From: an uncultured Enterobacteriaceae bacterium
GTDB taxonomy: Bacteria; Pseudomonadota; Gammaproteobacteria; Enterobacterales; Enterobacteriaceae
Length of the DNA stretch: 64,000 nt
Assembly: GCA_947631255.1 (NCBI GenBank)
Contig: CANRKT010000011.1
Span: 1-64,000 of the forward strand
Reading direction: 5' to 3'
Shown here: positions 11,052 to 20,597 of the stretch, one piece after another
Position numbering within the stretch: the stretch's first letter is position 1
Layout: each line of letters starts with the position of its first letter
The notes under the pieces: model-generated
Databases searched by the model: none
What the model was told of the DNA's origin: nothing
What the model saw: only the letters and a program-made list of their open reading frames with translations
Made by a program: the position numbers and the translations under genes

Positions 11052-13499
11052 ATGAACCCTCGCTTAACTTTTTCTTCACCCGCCTCAAACAGTGATGCGC
11101 TGAAACATTCAATTGCTTATAAATTGATGTTTATGCTGGGAAAAGACCCCGCTATTGCCAATAAACATGAATGGCTGAATGCCACATTATATGCGGTACG
11201 TGACCGGCTGGTTGAACGTTTACTGAAATCGACCCGAGCTGGACTATCACAAGAAGTGCGTCAAGTTTACTACTTGTCGATGGAGTTCTTGATTGGCCGT
11301 TCACTGTCTAATGCTTTGTTATCTTTGGGTATTTATGACGAAGTGAACAGCGCTCTTGAGGAGATGGGGCTGTCGCTGGAAGAGCTTATCGACGAAGAAA
11401 ATGATCCCGGATTAGGGAATGGCGGTTTGGGGCGACTGGCTGCGTGTTTCCTGGATTCCCTGGCAACCCTTGGCTTGCCTGCTCGGGGCTATGGTATCCG
11501 CTATGACTACGGCATGTTTAAGCAAAGCATTGTTGATGGGTGTCAGAAAGAGTCTCCGGACTACTGGCTGGAGTATGGTGCCCCCTGGGAATTTAAGCGT
11601 TACAGTACCCGCTATACAGTGCGTTTCGGTGGTCGTTTACAAATGGAAGGGGCAAAAGTGAAATGGCTGGAAACAGAAGAGATCCTGGCAGTTGCCTATG
11701 ATCAAATTGTTCCAGGCTACGATACAGATGCAACCAATACCCTACGTCTGTGGAGTGCCCAGGCCAGTACTGAGATTAATCTGGGGAAATTTAACCAAGG
11801 TGATTACTTCGCCGCCGTTGAAGATAAAAACCATTCAGAAAACGTTTCACGAGTGCTCTATCCAGATGACTCGACTTATGACGGGCGTGAATTGCGTTTA
11901 CGTCAGGAGTATTTTCTTGTCTCTGCGACTGTTCAGGATATTTTATCTCGTCATTATACGACGCATAAAACCTTTGATAATCTGGCAGATAAAATAGCTA
12001 TCCACCTTAACGATACTCATCCGGTGTTGTCGATTCCTGAACTGATGCGACTGCTTATCGATGAGCATCAGTTTCAGTGGCAGGATGCGTTTGATACCGT
12101 CTGTCAGGTCTTCTCCTACACTAACCATACCTTAATGGGCGAAGCGCTAGAAACCTGGCCGGTCGATATGCTGGGCAGAATTTTGCCACGGCATTTACAG
12201 ATAATCTTCGAAATTAACGATTATTTCCTGAAGAATGTACAGAAACAATTCCCTGGCGATAATGCGTTATTACGGCGTACCTCGATTATCGAGGAAGGCG
12301 GCGAGCGTCGGGTACGTATGGCATGGTTAGCCGTAGTGGCAAGCCATAAGGTGAATGGCGTCTCTGCACTCCACTCTAACCTGATGGTTCAGTCGTTATT
12401 TGCCGATTTCCACAAAATTTTCCCGACCCGTTTTTGTAATAAGACCAATGGTATTACGCCACGTCGCTGGCTGGCGTTAGCTAACCCGGCACTCTCAACG
12501 GTACTGGATAAAAATATTGGTCATAACTGGCGAACAGATCTCAATTTACTCAGTGGACTGAAAGAGTTTATCGACTTTCCGCAATTACATGATGATGTCA
12601 GCAAGGCCAAGCTAGAGAATAAAAAGCGTCTGGCGCTTTATATTGCCGAACATCTGGATGTCATTGTTAATCCAAAAGCAATGTTTGATGTACAAATCAA
12701 ACGTATCCATGAATACAAACGTCAGCTGATGAACGTACTGTATATCATCACACGCTATAACCGTATCAAGGCTGATCCGACGGCAGACTGGGTACCCCGT
12801 GTCAGTATTTTTGCCGGTAAAGCCGCCTCTGCCTACTATATGGCAAAACATATCATTCATTTAATCAATGATGTGGCGACCATCGTGAATAATGATCCAC
12901 AGGTGAAAGATAAGCTGAAAGTGGTCTTTATTCCCAACTATAGCGTCAGCCTGGCCCAGCTTATCATTCCAGCTGCTGACCTGTCTGAACAGATCTCACT
13001 GGCGGGAACCGAAGCATCGGGAACCAGTAATATGAAATTTGCTTTAAACGGTGGCCTGACTATTGGGACGCTGGATGGAGCAAATATTGAGATCCGTGAA
13101 CATGTTGGGGAAGAAAATATCTTTATTTTTGGCAACACTTCCGACCAAGTCAATGAACTGCGTAGCAAAGGCTATAACCCGCGTGAATACTACGACCAGG
13201 ATGAAGAGCTGCGTCAGGTGCTGACACAAATCGCGACCGGAACCTTTAGTCCTGATGAACCTGGACGCTATCGTGACCTGGTAGACTCACTCATTAACTT
13301 CGGCGATCACTATCAGGTTTTGGCAGACTACCGGAGTTATGTTGAGTGTCAGGAGCAGGTTGATAAGCTTTATGAACAGCCTGAGGAGTGGACGACACGT
13401 ACCCTGAAGAATATTGCCAATATGGGCTATTTCTCATCGGACAGAACGATTCAGGAATATGCCGATGAGATCTGGCATATCAAACCGGTGAAGTTGTAG
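11052..13499 (+). CDS. glgP: Glycogen phosphorylase
   Basis: This PLP enzyme of GT35 releases glucose 1-phosphate from the non-reducing ends of glycogen. It has 815 residues, the same as E. coli GlgP. The PLP-binding lysine is in [14 protein letters not shown] (Lys662 by codon count). The [17 protein letters not shown] and [11 protein letters not shown] signatures are present. It is the last gene of the glg operon, 26 bases after glgA, and ends at a strong hairpin shared with glpR coming from the other side. Confidence 0.98.
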   Translation: MNPRLTFSSPASNSDALKHSIAYKLMFMLGKDPAIANKHEWLNATLYAVRDRLVERLLKSTRAGLSQEVRQVYYLSMEFLIGRSLSNALLSLGIYDEVNSALEEMGLSLEELIDEENDPGLGNGGLGRLAACFLDSLATLGLPARGYGIRYDYGMFKQSIVDGCQKESPDYWLEYGAPWEFKRYSTRYTVRFGGRLQMEGAKVKWLETEEILAVAYDQIVPGYDTDATNTLRLWSAQASTEINLGKFNQGDYFAAVEDKNHSENVSRVLYPDDSTYDGRELRLRQEYFLVSATVQDILSRHYTTHKTFDNLADKIAIHLNDTHPVLSIPELMRLLIDEHQFQWQDAFDTVCQVFSYTNHTLMGEALETWPVDMLGRILPRHLQIIFEINDYFLKNVQKQFPGDNALLRRTSIIEEGGERRVRMAWLAVVASHKVNGVSALHSNLMVQSLFADFHKIFPTRFCNKTNGITPRRWLALANPALSTVLDKNIGHNWRTDLNLLSGLKEFIDFPQLHDDVSKAKLENKKRLALYIAEHLDVIVNPKAMFDVQIKRIHEYKRQLMNVLYIITRYNRIKADPTADWVPRVSIFAGKAASAYYMAKHIIHLINDVATIVNNDPQVKDKLKVVFIPNYSVSLAQLIIPAADLSEQISLAGTEASGTSNMKFALNGGLTIGTLDGANIEIREHVGEENIFIFGNTSDQVNELRSKGYNPREYYDQDEELRQVLTQIATGTFSPDEPGRYRDLVDSLINFGDHYQVLADYRSYVECQEQVDKLYEQPEEWTTRTLKNIANMGYFSSDRTIQEYADEIWHIKPVKL

Positions 13500-13520
13500 T
13501 AACAACTGTAGTGCCTTGTT

Positions 13521-13544
13521 CACCCTCCCGATAACGGGAGGGTG
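13521..13544. terminator. Bidirectional hairpin between glgP and glpR
   Basis: Perfect 10-bp GC-rich stem CACCCTCCCG / CGGGAGGGTG with loop ATAA, between convergent gene ends (13499 and 13551). Only a short T-rich tail (GTCTTTC) follows on the plus strand. Confidence 0.8.
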
Positions 13545-13550
13545 AGTCTT

Positions 13551-14315
13551 TCAGCATAATTCCAGCTGAATATTATTATCTTTAATGACCTGCATAATAT
13601 CAGGTGGCGGCAATGCGTCAGTGTAAACCGCATCGACCAAGCTGATACTCCCAAGATTGACCATCGCATTACGACCAAATTTCGAGTTATCCACCACCAG
13701 AATGACATTCCGTGAGTTTTCGATAATGGCGCGTTTTGTACGAACTTCATGGTAATCGAACTCGAGCAGCGAGCCGTCGCTGTCGATACCACTGATCCCC
13801 AGAATACCGAAGTCGAGACGAAACTGAGAAATAAAGTCGAGTGTCGCTTCGCCAATTATCCCGCCGTCACGACTCCGTAACTCCCCCCCCGCAAGAATGA
13901 TTCGGAAATCTTCCTTGACCATCAGCGTTGTCGCCACATTCATATTGTTGGTAACAATACGCAGGTTATTGTGATCCAGCAAAGCATGAGCCACCGCTTC
14001 TGGTGTGGTGCCGATATCAATAAATAAGGTGGCACCATCGGGAATATGGCTGGCAACACACTGAGCAATGCGCGCTTTTTCAGCTGTTTGCGTTGTTTTT
14101 CTGTCATGCCAGGGCATGTTCACTGAGCTAGACGGGAGTGTCTGGGCCGCGCCACCATGGTGGCGCAAAATCATATTTTGATTGGCTAAATCGTTCAGAT
14201 CACGACGAATAGTTTGTGGGCTAACAGCAAATTGCTCTACCAGTTCTTCGGTACTGACATAGCCTTGTTGCTTCACCCGTTCAATAATCGCGTCATGACG
14301 TTGTATTTGCTTCAC
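13551..14315 (-). CDS. glpR: Glycerol-3-phosphate regulon repressor (DeoR family)
   Basis: The N-terminal helix-turn-helix (STEELVEQFAVSPQTIRRDL) is followed by the DeoR sugar-phosphate-sensing domain, with FIDIGTTPEAVAHAL and RIVTNNMNVATTL. It should repress glpD and other glp operons until glycerol 3-phosphate binds. The GTG at 14315 (254 residues) is preferred over the TTG two codons earlier: it lies 6 bases after CGGAG and gives the E. coli-like start MKQIQRHDAII. It is the last gene of the glpE-glpG-glpR run. The gene is intact, without the frameshift known in some E. coli K-12 stocks. Confidence 0.95.
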   Translation of the reverse strand: MKQIQRHDAIIERVKQQGYVSTEELVEQFAVSPQTIRRDLNDLANQNMILRHHGGAAQTLPSSSVNMPWHDRKTTQTAEKARIAQCVASHIPDGATLFIDIGTTPEAVAHALLDHNNLRIVTNNMNVATTLMVKEDFRIILAGGELRSRDGGIIGEATLDFISQFRLDFGILGISGIDSDGSLLEFDYHEVRTKRAIIENSRNVILVVDNSKFGRNAMVNLGSISLVDAVYTDALPPPDIMQVIKDNNIQLELC

Positions 14316-14332
14316 AATCAACTCCGTCGTAG

Positions 14333-15154
14333 TTATGTTCGTTTTCGCAAATTCAGGGTATCACCCAGTGCCATTGCCAGTCCTACCAGGAAACCGGTCA
14401 GGTGTGCTGGTAACACAATGGACTGAGTAAAATATTCTATTACCAACCAAATAACTGCGAATATCAGTAACCCGCGCTGCATTTGCAGACCGCCCTCAGG
14501 GTCTCTTTGCCCGCGTAACCAGACATAGCCCATCAGTGCAAATACAGTACCTGAAAGACCACCAAACAGCGGACCGGCAAAGGCCGTTTGCATAAAGCCA
14601 CTGAGCAGGGAAGCGATAAGTGTCAGAGTAATTAATTTGCCGGTACCCAGACATTTCTCTAGCGCCCCTCCCAGATACCACCACCATAACAGGTTAAATA
14701 CCAGCTGTAGTGTGGAGAACTGAAGTAACGAATGGCTGAAGTAACGCCAGACCTGATAGTACTGTTCAGGTGTGATAGGCCAGCCAAGCGCATATAAGAA
14801 CGGCTGGTAACCGGTAATGTTCATAATGATAAACAGTACTGCACACACAGCCATAACGACCAGTGTAAACGGACCCGCACGTGAGACCAGGGTGGCGAAA
14901 AAAGGGTAACGTTTATAGCTAAAACCTACGTTACTTTGCCCGGTGCTCCAGCTTGCCGCCTGGTAGCGTGGGTCGGCTGGATTATCCAGAAATTGTTTCA
15001 ACTCTGTACGGACTAATTGTTCTTTACTCTCGTCAGCCAGCCAGATATCGGTTTGTGTATGCTGCTGAATAGTGAGAGTAATCCCCTGAGTTGCAATATA
15101 GTCGACAAAAGCCTGCGCAATGCGCGGATTGGCGAATGAGGTGATCATTATCAT
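14333..15154 (-). CDS. glpG: Rhomboid intramembrane serine protease with an altered oxyanion-hole residue
   Basis: This 273-residue inner-membrane protein has an N-terminal cytoplasmic domain ([17 protein letters not shown], about 1-90) and six transmembrane helices. The rhomboid WRYF.H segment, the catalytic Ser in [19 protein letters not shown] and the catalytic His in [12 protein letters not shown] are present. In the HxxxN segment of helix 2, E. coli reads HALMHFSLMHILFN. Here it reads [14 protein letters not shown], so the residues matching His145 and His150 are both Gln (codons CAG), while His141 and Asn154 are kept. His150 helps stabilise the oxyanion in E. coli GlpG, so activity may be changed. 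It sits between glpE and glpR. Confidence 0.95.
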   Translation of the reverse strand: MIMITSFANPRIAQAFVDYIATQGITLTIQQHTQTDIWLADESKEQLVRTELKQFLDNPADPRYQAASWSTGQSNVGFSYKRYPFFATLVSRAGPFTLVVMAVCAVLFIIMNITGYQPFLYALGWPITPEQYYQVWRYFSHSLLQFSTLQLVFNLLWWWYLGGALEKCLGTGKLITLTLIASLLSGFMQTAFAGPLFGGLSGTVFALMGYVWLRGQRDPEGGLQMQRGLLIFAVIWLVIEYFTQSIVLPAHLTGFLVGLAMALGDTLNLRKRT

Positions 15155-15330
15155 GAGTGTATGGCCAGATTCGTCTTGATACCCAAGATCGCAGGCATAT
15201 TCAAAGAGTAAGACGCTGTCTCCTGGTCAGGCTTGCGGAGCGTTTCTCTTTTTCGCCTACAATACGAATGATTCAGGGTAAAAATAATGGAAGTAAGCAG
15301 CATAACGATTAGACGCTATAGCCGGGCGTA

Positions 15331-15657
15331 TTAAACAAGTCTGTCGACTTCTGCCGGAAATTGACGATGCCAGCCATCAAACCCACCATCAATGCTATAC
15401 ACGTTTTCATAACCTTGTTGTAGCAGATACTGGGCAGCACCTTTACTGCTATTACCGTGGTAGCACATCACCATCACCGGGATATCAAAGTCGTTCTGCT
15501 GCATAAACTCGACTAGCGTATCGTTAGTGAGGTGGTATGCCCCTGGAGTATGCCCGAGCGCAAAACTTTGTGGGTCACGAATATCGACTAATACAGCCTG
15601 TTTGTGCTGCAACTTCTGGAATGCGTTTTCCAGACTAATACATTCAAATTGATCCAT
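15331..15657 (-). CDS. glpE: Thiosulfate sulfurtransferase (single-domain rhodanese)
   Basis: This 108-residue cytoplasmic rhodanese transfers sulfane sulfur from thiosulfate to cyanide or thioredoxin in vitro. It has the family motifs [15 protein letters not shown] and the active-site loop with catalytic Cys in [16 protein letters not shown]. Length equals E. coli GlpE. It is first in glpEGR, but a 176-base spacer (15155-15330) without recognisable content separates it from glpG, more than I expect for this operon. Confidence 0.96.
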   Translation of the reverse strand: MDQFECISLENAFQKLQHKQAVLVDIRDPQSFALGHTPGAYHLTNDTLVEFMQQNDFDIPVMVMCYHGNSSKGAAQYLLQQGYENVYSIDGGFDGWHRQFPAEVDRLV

Positions 15658-15883
15658 AATAAACTCATAAATAGTAAGTGATTAAAAGATGTCCGTGCCA
15701 ACTTATTCAAGTTGCATCGGAAGCAGGCTTTCGCAGTAACTGAAAACAGACAGTTCTCCTGTAGCCTGACGTATGGCGGTTATATTAAGGCATAACGTTT
15801 TTACATGCTGGAATTATCGTCATTGTGCCATTGATATCACAGAGAATGCTTTTTCATTATCCAAGTTCATCCAGTATTGCTAT

Positions 15884-15923
15884 TATGAGCGATATTGAGT
15901 GTTTATGGTTCTTATCGAAAGTG
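15884..15923. promoter_or_regulatory. Two abutting GlpR-like operators before glpD
   Basis: I compared this with the E. coli GlpR consensus WATGTTCGWTAWCGAACATW, from memory. The 20-mer at 15884-15903 (TATGAGCGATATTGAGTGTT) matches at 14 positions. The 20-mer at 15904-15923 (TATGGTTCTTATCGAAAGTG) matches at 13. They lie head-to-tail with no gap, end 11 bases before the glpD start, and are placed as in the doubly operated glpD promoter of E. coli. No clean CRP site was found. Confidence 0.6.
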
Positions 15924-15934
15924 CTGGGGGCGAC

Positions 15935-17449
15935 ATGGAAATAAAAGATCTTATTGTCATTGGCGGAGGGATCAACGGCGCAGGGATCGCAGCAGACGCT
16001 GCTGGCCGTGGGCTATCTGTCTTGATGCTGGAAAAAAATGATCTAGCTTGTGCCACATCATCTGCGAGTTCCAAGCTGATTCATGGTGGTTTACGTTACC
16101 TTGAGCATTATAAGTTTCGCTTGGTAAAAGAAGCACTTGCTGAACGTGAAGTGCTTTTGAATATGGCCCCCCATCTTGCTTTTCCGATGCGCTTCCGTCT
16201 GCCTCACCGTCCACATCTTCGCCCGGCATGGATGATCCGTATTGGCCTTTATCTCTACGATAACTTAGGCAAACGTGAGAGCCTTACTGTTTCTAAAGAC
16301 GTGAAATTTGGTCAGGATTCAGTTTTGAAACCTGAAATAACACGCGGTTTCGAATATTCTGACTGCTGGGTTGATGATGCTCGCCTGGTATTAGCCAATG
16401 CACAAATGGTGGTACAAAAAGGCGGGACAGTAAAAACACGCACCCGTGTCACCAAAGCCTGGCGTGAAGATGGCCTCTGGGTTGTTGAAGCGGAAGATAG
16501 CGATAGCGGTGAACAGTTCCGCTGGCATGCGTTGGGACTCGTCAATGCTGCCGGTCCGTGGGTAAAAAGCTTCTTCGATGAAGGGTTAGGACTACCATCG
16601 CCTTATAATATTCGTCTGACGAAAGGCAGTCATATTGTTGTTCCGCGTGTCCACCAGCAAAAGCAGGCCTATATTCTACAAAACGAAGACAAACGTATTG
16701 TGTTTGTTATTCCGTGGCTGCATGAATTTTCTATTATCGGTACGACTGATGTGGAATACCATGGCGACCCACAGGCAGTCAGTATCGAGCAGTCTGAAAT
16801 TGACTATTTGCTCCAGGTTTATAACGCCAATTTTAAAAAACAGCTGAGTGAAAAAAATATCGTCTGGAGTTATTCAGGTGTACGTCCTTTGTGTGACGAT
16901 GAGTCAGACTCACTACAGAACGTGACGCGTGATTACACCCTCGATATTCAGGATGATAATGGCAAAGCACCTTTACTGTCGGTGTTTGGTGGCAAGCTGA
17001 CCACCTATCGTAAACTGGCAGAACATGCGCTGGATAAACTACATCAATATTATCCTGAAAGCGGCGCTGCCTGGACTAAAAATAGCCGTTTGCCGGGCGG
17101 AGATATGGGCTGCTCCTGTGACGATTATGTCGCTGTTTTGTGTAAACGCTACGACTGGATAAGCGAGTCTCTGGCCTACCGCCTGGCACATACTTACGGA
17201 ACCCAAAGCGAGCAGATTCTGGGAAATGCTAACCAGACGGCCAGACTGGGTGAATATTTTGGTCGTGGATTGTATGAGGCTGAATTACGTTATTTGGTCG
17301 ACAACGAATGGGTTCGCTGCGCGGAAGATGCTATCTGGCGCAGGACGAAACTTGGAATGCGGTTACATAAACAACAGCAGATGCGTATCGAGCAGTGGAT
17401 AAGTCAGTACCTGACTCAAAAAGCGGTCTGGGGTGAGGCAACTAAATAG
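15935..17449 (+). CDS. glpD: Aerobic glycerol-3-phosphate dehydrogenase
   Basis: This peripheral inner-membrane flavoenzyme oxidises glycerol 3-phosphate to dihydroxyacetone phosphate and passes electrons to quinone. The FAD Rossmann motif DLIVIGGGINGAGIAADAAG is at the N-terminus. SSKLIHGGLRYLEHY and FGGKLTTYRKLAEHALDKL are also diagnostic. The ATG at 15935 (504 residues) follows a GGGGG ribosome-binding site; an earlier in-frame ATG at 15899 would overlap the operators and lacks homology. It is divergent from glpE. The last 80 or so residues are more diverged from E. coli than the rest. Confidence 0.97.
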   Translation: MEIKDLIVIGGGINGAGIAADAAGRGLSVLMLEKNDLACATSSASSKLIHGGLRYLEHYKFRLVKEALAEREVLLNMAPHLAFPMRFRLPHRPHLRPAWMIRIGLYLYDNLGKRESLTVSKDVKFGQDSVLKPEITRGFEYSDCWVDDARLVLANAQMVVQKGGTVKTRTRVTKAWREDGLWVVEAEDSDSGEQFRWHALGLVNAAGPWVKSFFDEGLGLPSPYNIRLTKGSHIVVPRVHQQKQAYILQNEDKRIVFVIPWLHEFSIIGTTDVEYHGDPQAVSIEQSEIDYLLQVYNANFKKQLSEKNIVWSYSGVRPLCDDESDSLQNVTRDYTLDIQDDNGKAPLLSVFGGKLTTYRKLAEHALDKLHQYYPESGAAWTKNSRLPGGDMGCSCDDYVAVLCKRYDWISESLAYRLAHTYGTQSEQILGNANQTARLGEYFGRGLYEAELRYLVDNEWVRCAEDAIWRRTKLGMRLHKQQQMRIEQWISQYLTQKAVWGEATK

Positions 17450-17457
17450 AAATACGA

Positions 17458-17479
17458 GGAGCGAACATCCGTTCGCTCC
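17458..17479. terminator. Bidirectional hairpin between glpD and nfuA
   Basis: Nine-base perfect stem GGAGCGAAC / GTTCGCTCC with loop ATCC, between convergent genes ending at 17449 and 17499. No long T run on either side. Confidence 0.65.
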
Positions 17480-17498
17480 CTTAACATATCAGCACTAC

Positions 17499-18074
17499 TT
17501 AGTAGTAAGAGTGCTCGCCGCGCTGGTGTTCTGTTAAATCGCGTACACCTTTCAGCTCTGGGAACTCATTCAGCAGCTGCTTTTCGATCCCTTCTTTCAG
17601 TGTCACATCGACCATTGAACAGCCGTTACAACCGCCGCCAAATTGTAAAATGGCGAATCCGTCATCAGTGATTTCCATCAGCGTAACGCGACCACCGTGG
17701 CCGGCTAACTGCGGGTTAATTGTCGCCTGAAGGGTATATTCAACGCGTTCCATCAGTGGGGCGTCTTCAGAGACTTTGCGCATCTTGGCATTGGGTGCTT
17801 TCAGTGTCAGTTGTGAGCCCAGTTGGTCGGTCACAAAATCAATTTCAGCATCATCAAGATAAGGTGCGCTCAGTTCATCAACATAAGCGGTTAATTGTTC
17901 AAACGGTAATGCCGTGTCGCTTGCTTCAACCGCATCCGGCGGGCAATAAGACACACCACACTCCGCGTTAGGGGTGCCAGGATTAATGACAAATACGCGA
18001 ATTTGCGTACCTTCTTCCTGATTTGCCAGTAATTTGGCAAAGTGGGATTGTGCAGCATCGGAAATACGGATCAT
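17499..18074 (-). CDS. nfuA: Fe/S biogenesis protein NfuA
   Basis: This 191-residue scaffold carries a 4Fe-4S cluster to client enzymes, especially under oxidative stress or iron limitation. The N-terminal degenerate A-type domain ([16 protein letters not shown]) is followed by a C-terminal Nfu domain with the cluster-binding [11 protein letters not shown] (CxxC). Same length as E. coli NfuA. It is followed by gntX on the same strand, with the bioH start beyond, as in E. coli. Confidence 0.97.
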   Translation of the reverse strand: MIRISDAAQSHFAKLLANQEEGTQIRVFVINPGTPNAECGVSYCPPDAVEASDTALPFEQLTAYVDELSAPYLDDAEIDFVTDQLGSQLTLKAPNAKMRKVSEDAPLMERVEYTLQATINPQLAGHGGRVTLMEITDDGFAILQFGGGCNGCSMVDVTLKEGIEKQLLNEFPELKGVRDLTEHQRGEHSYY

Positions 18075-18132
18075 AGCGATTGCTCAATAGTTGACTATTA
18101 CAGTCGGTCATAATACGCCCATCATCGAGGGT

Positions 18133-18816
18133 CTACAAGGTTCGACACAGGCACCATACCTGAATGGTCGCCGCGCCCTGCTTTTTGAGTAAGCGGGCTA
18201 TCTCTGCAACAGTGCTACCCGTTGTCACGACATCATCCACAATAGCGATATGGAGGCCAGCCACCGGAATTTCAACTCTAAAAGCGTCTTTCAGATTTAA
18301 TTGACGCTGTCTGGCACTTAATTGATGCTGTGCAGATCGGGCTTGTATACGACGTACAGCCTTGTTTACGTAGCGACAATCTAACCAGCGAGCAAGAGAG
18401 TTAGCAATAAGTGCGCTTTGATTATAGCCCCTCCTGAGTGCGCGACGATGGTGTAGCGGAACGCTCAGTATAATATCCACAAGCGCAAGCTGATGTTCAC
18501 GTCGGCTATGTAAAATACTCAGGAGTAACAGGCGAGCCAGAGCCGGTGCCAGAGCGGGTATACCGTTAAACTTCAGGTCATGGATCAAACTGCGCAACGG
18601 GGGGTGATAATCGGCCACATAAATTATTCTCTCCCACAGAGGCGGTTTTAACAGGCAGCGTCCACAAGATAAACGCTCGCTCAGTGCCGGTGATCCGCAC
18701 TGTGGGCAAACAGACGAAGGGGGAGGGAATAGGGCAGTACAGCGGGAACAAATCCCCCATGAAGGGCAGGCAAGCGATAAATGACATAGCCAGCAACGGC
18801 CTGGGATTGTTAGCAT
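18133..18816 (-). CDS. gntX: ComF-family phosphoribosyltransferase-like protein GntX
   Basis: This 227-residue protein starts with a Cys-rich zinc-ribbon part (CWLC, CSRC, CPQCG, CGRC). It ends with a type I phosphoribosyltransferase fold whose PRPP loop reads IAIVDDVVTTGSTVAE. The family relates to ComF of competent bacteria and to DNA uptake or use. In E. coli the gene is linked to use of DNA as a nutrient, which is notable given hofMNOPQ in the same window. The ATG at 18816 is chosen because GGAAGAT precedes it and it matches E. coli; a longer frame to 18948 runs into bioH and lacks homology. Confidence 0.93.
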   Translation of the reverse strand: MLTIPGRCWLCHLSLACPSWGICSRCTALFPPPSSVCPQCGSPALSERLSCGRCLLKPPLWERIIYVADYHPPLRSLIHDLKFNGIPALAPALARLLLLSILHSRREHQLALVDIILSVPLHHRRALRRGYNQSALIANSLARWLDCRYVNKAVRRIQARSAQHQLSARQRQLNLKDAFRVEIPVAGLHIAIVDDVVTTGSTVAEIARLLKKQGAATIQVWCLCRTL

Positions 18817-18850
18817 AATATCTTCCATGAGAATCAAACTGAGACAATAA

Positions 18851-19648
18851 ATGATGAGTACGCTGTGGTGGCAGACCGAAGGTGAAGGAAAGATTGATCT
18901 TGTGCTGTTACACGGATGGGGCCTGAATTCTGAGGTCTGGCATAACATTATCCCGGAACTCAGCGCACACTTTCGTCTTCATAGAGTCGACCTGCCCGGT
19001 TATGGTCGCAGTCACGGATTTGCTGAGCTCAGTCTGGAACAGATGGCAGAGACAATTCTTGCCGAGCCAGAGGCCCCAGAACGCGCTATCTGGCTGGGCT
19101 GGAGTCTGGGAGGGTTAGTCGCGGGCCAGATAGCGTTGACGCATCCTGAGCGCGTACAGGCTTTAGTCAGCGTGGCATCCTCGCCTTGCTTTACGGCAAA
19201 AGAAGAGTGGCCCGGTATTAAACCTGATGTGCTTTCCGGGTTTCAGCATATGCTCAGTGTCGATTTTCAGAAAACAGTAGAACGATTTCTGGCTCTGCAA
19301 ACCCTGGGAACAGAACATGCCCGACAGGATGCGCGCTTATTGAAAAAAGTGGTACTGGATCAGCCGATACCGAGTATTGAAGTGCTGAATGGTGGATTAC
19401 AGATCCTGAAAACAGCCGACTTACGGGAGCCAATGAGTACCCTGAAAATGCCGCACTGGCGGATTTATGGGCAGCTGGATGGTCTGGTGCCGCGTAAAAT
19501 TGTCGCATTGCTGGATGAGCGCTGGCCAGAGAGTCGCTCGCATATTTTACCGAAGGCGGCTCATGCGCCTTTTATCTCGCATGGAGAGGTGTTTTGCCCG
19601 TTACTGGTCAAGTTGGGAGAGACTCTTCACGCGGCGGAGGCAAACTAA
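18851..19648 (+). CDS. bioH: Pimeloyl-[acyl-carrier protein] methyl ester esterase
   Basis: This alpha/beta hydrolase removes the methyl ester from pimeloyl-ACP methyl ester, closing the BioC-BioH pimelate pathway of biotin synthesis. The nucleophile elbow GWSLGG (Ser85 here), the Asp in [11 protein letters not shown] and the His in [10 protein letters not shown] form the triad. It has 265 residues. It is divergent from gntX with only 34 bases between starts, so the promoters overlap. The tail after APFISH is slightly longer than in E. coli (256). Confidence 0.97.
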   Translation: MMSTLWWQTEGEGKIDLVLLHGWGLNSEVWHNIIPELSAHFRLHRVDLPGYGRSHGFAELSLEQMAETILAEPEAPERAIWLGWSLGGLVAGQIALTHPERVQALVSVASSPCFTAKEEWPGIKPDVLSGFQHMLSVDFQKTVERFLALQTLGTEHARQDARLLKKVVLDQPIPSIEVLNGGLQILKTADLREPMSTLKMPHWRIYGQLDGLVPRKIVALLDERWPESRSHILPKAAHAPFISHGEVFCPLLVKLGETLHAAEAN

Positions 19649-19655
19649 CAGCAGA

Positions 19656-19683
19656 GAGGTCGCGGCGATATAACCGCGACCTC
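19656..19683. terminator. Hairpin after bioH
   Basis: Ten-base perfect stem GAGGTCGCGG / CCGCGACCTC with an 8-base loop, 8 bases after the bioH stop and 17 before the hdeB stop on the other strand. It probably serves both convergent units. Confidence 0.75.
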
Positions 19684-19700
19684 AGACCGGCAAGCCAGAT

Positions 19701-20021
19701 CTATTGAGTGAATTTATCTTTAAAGCTGTAGAGTTTTTCTTGTGGATTTTTCTTACAGAGCTCAAGTAACTGAGGAATGCTGGTGGTATCAAGCTCAGTC
19801 AACGAAACGGTATCGCCACCTTTATAAACCGTTTCTTGATGCTGCATCCACCATGCCACTGGCATCATTGCCTGAGGATCCAGGTTGATAAATTCCAGAC
19901 AGGTCATATCTTCCGGAGTCACTTTGTCTGCTGCCAGAGCGGCAGGGGAGCTGGACAGTGCCAGAAAAGTTAATCCACCCAGGAGAGCCACAATTTTACG
20001 GGCTGAATATTTTTTCATCAT
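19701..20021 (-). CDS. hdeB: Periplasmic acid-stress chaperone HdeB
   Basis: This 106-residue protein has an N-terminal signal peptide ending at AALAA and a mature domain with DMTCLEFINLDPQAMMPVAW, MQHQETVYKGGDTVSL and LLELCKKNP. This is the HdeB pattern, including the two Cys that form the fold's disulfide. HdeB-type proteins become active chaperones at mildly acidic pH and protect periplasmic proteins. It lies 11 bases downstream of hdeA on the same strand. In E. coli hdeAB is in the acid fitness island, not here between bioH and feoC, so the pair was relocated or acquired. Confidence 0.93.
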   Translation of the reverse strand: MMKKYSARKIVALLGGLTFLALSSSPAALAADKVTPEDMTCLEFINLDPQAMMPVAWWMQHQETVYKGGDTVSLTELDTTSIPQLLELCKKNPQEKLYSFKDKFTQ

Positions 20022-20032
20022 AGATATCCTGC

Positions 20033-20347
20033 TTAAAGATGTTGTTTAAATTTATCCCATTCCTGCGCAACGACCTCGGTAAAGCTATGCTGAGGTTTTT
20101 TTGAGCAGGCCTGATAGATTTCAGGTGTCAGGGTTTCGATGTCTTTAACATTTAGCACGGCCCGGGCAGACTTATCTTGATGATGAAGCGCACTGGCGTA
20201 GCCGACCGCGACCGGGCGGGAAGACTCCTCAAGAGCAACAAAGTCTTCACAGGTCCAGCCACCGATAACTTTATTGGCAGGTTCTGCATGAACGAATGAG
20301 GAACTTAGCAGAATGGCCGCCATCATAGTCCCGAATATTATCTTCAT
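20033..20347 (-). CDS. hdeA: Periplasmic acid-stress chaperone HdeA
   Basis: This 104-residue secreted protein has a signal peptide MKIIFGTMMAAILLSSS ending near VHA. The mature part, with WTCEDFVALEESSRPVAVGY, YQACSKKPQ and EWDKFKQ, matches HdeA. It is a dimer that unfolds below about pH 3 and binds unfolding periplasmic proteins. The two conserved Cys are present. The second of two adjacent ATGs (20347) is chosen because GGAG lies 6 bases upstream. An in-frame extension to 20380 has no homology. It is the first gene of the hdeAB pair. No clear GadE box was found upstream. Confidence 0.9.
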   Translation of the reverse strand: MKIIFGTMMAAILLSSSFVHAEPANKVIGGWTCEDFVALEESSRPVAVGYASALHHQDKSARAVLNVKDIETLTPEIYQACSKKPQHSFTEVVAQEWDKFKQHL

Positions 20348-20542
20348 CATTATCTCCATTCCCGTGATACCAGGGGTCACTTTCGTAAAATACGCCGAAT
20401 ATATCCATTTTAGCTGGTTTAAACTTGTCTGTTAAAAAATATCCCTGTCTGACCACATCATTAAATGCACAGGAAGTCATGGAGATGAGTCATTATAGGG
20501 TTGGTGATTAATGCGAGGATGTTCTTTTATACGGTATGATTT

Positions 20543-20570
20543 GCTGAGTTTAACGTCCGTTAAACTCAGC
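20543..20570 (-). terminator. Hairpin after feoC
   Basis: Twelve-base perfect stem GCTGAGTTTAAC / GTTAAACTCAGC with a 4-base loop, 28 bases past the feoC stop. It has no T tract on the minus strand, so termination is inferred from position only. It also sits upstream of hdeA. Confidence 0.5.
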
Positions 20571-20597
20571 ACTGAATTCACTTTCAGTTTCCCGAGG

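Noticed and set aside
15824..15841. CRP-like TGTGCCATTGATATCACA before glpD
   Set aside because: The two halves are 8 bases apart instead of 6, and the first half ends in C, so it does not fit a CRP site.
16312..16545. Antisense frames inside glpD and many similar antisense frames in glg, tex and yheS
   Set aside because: They are shadows of strongly conserved genes, lack ribosome-binding sites and show no family features.
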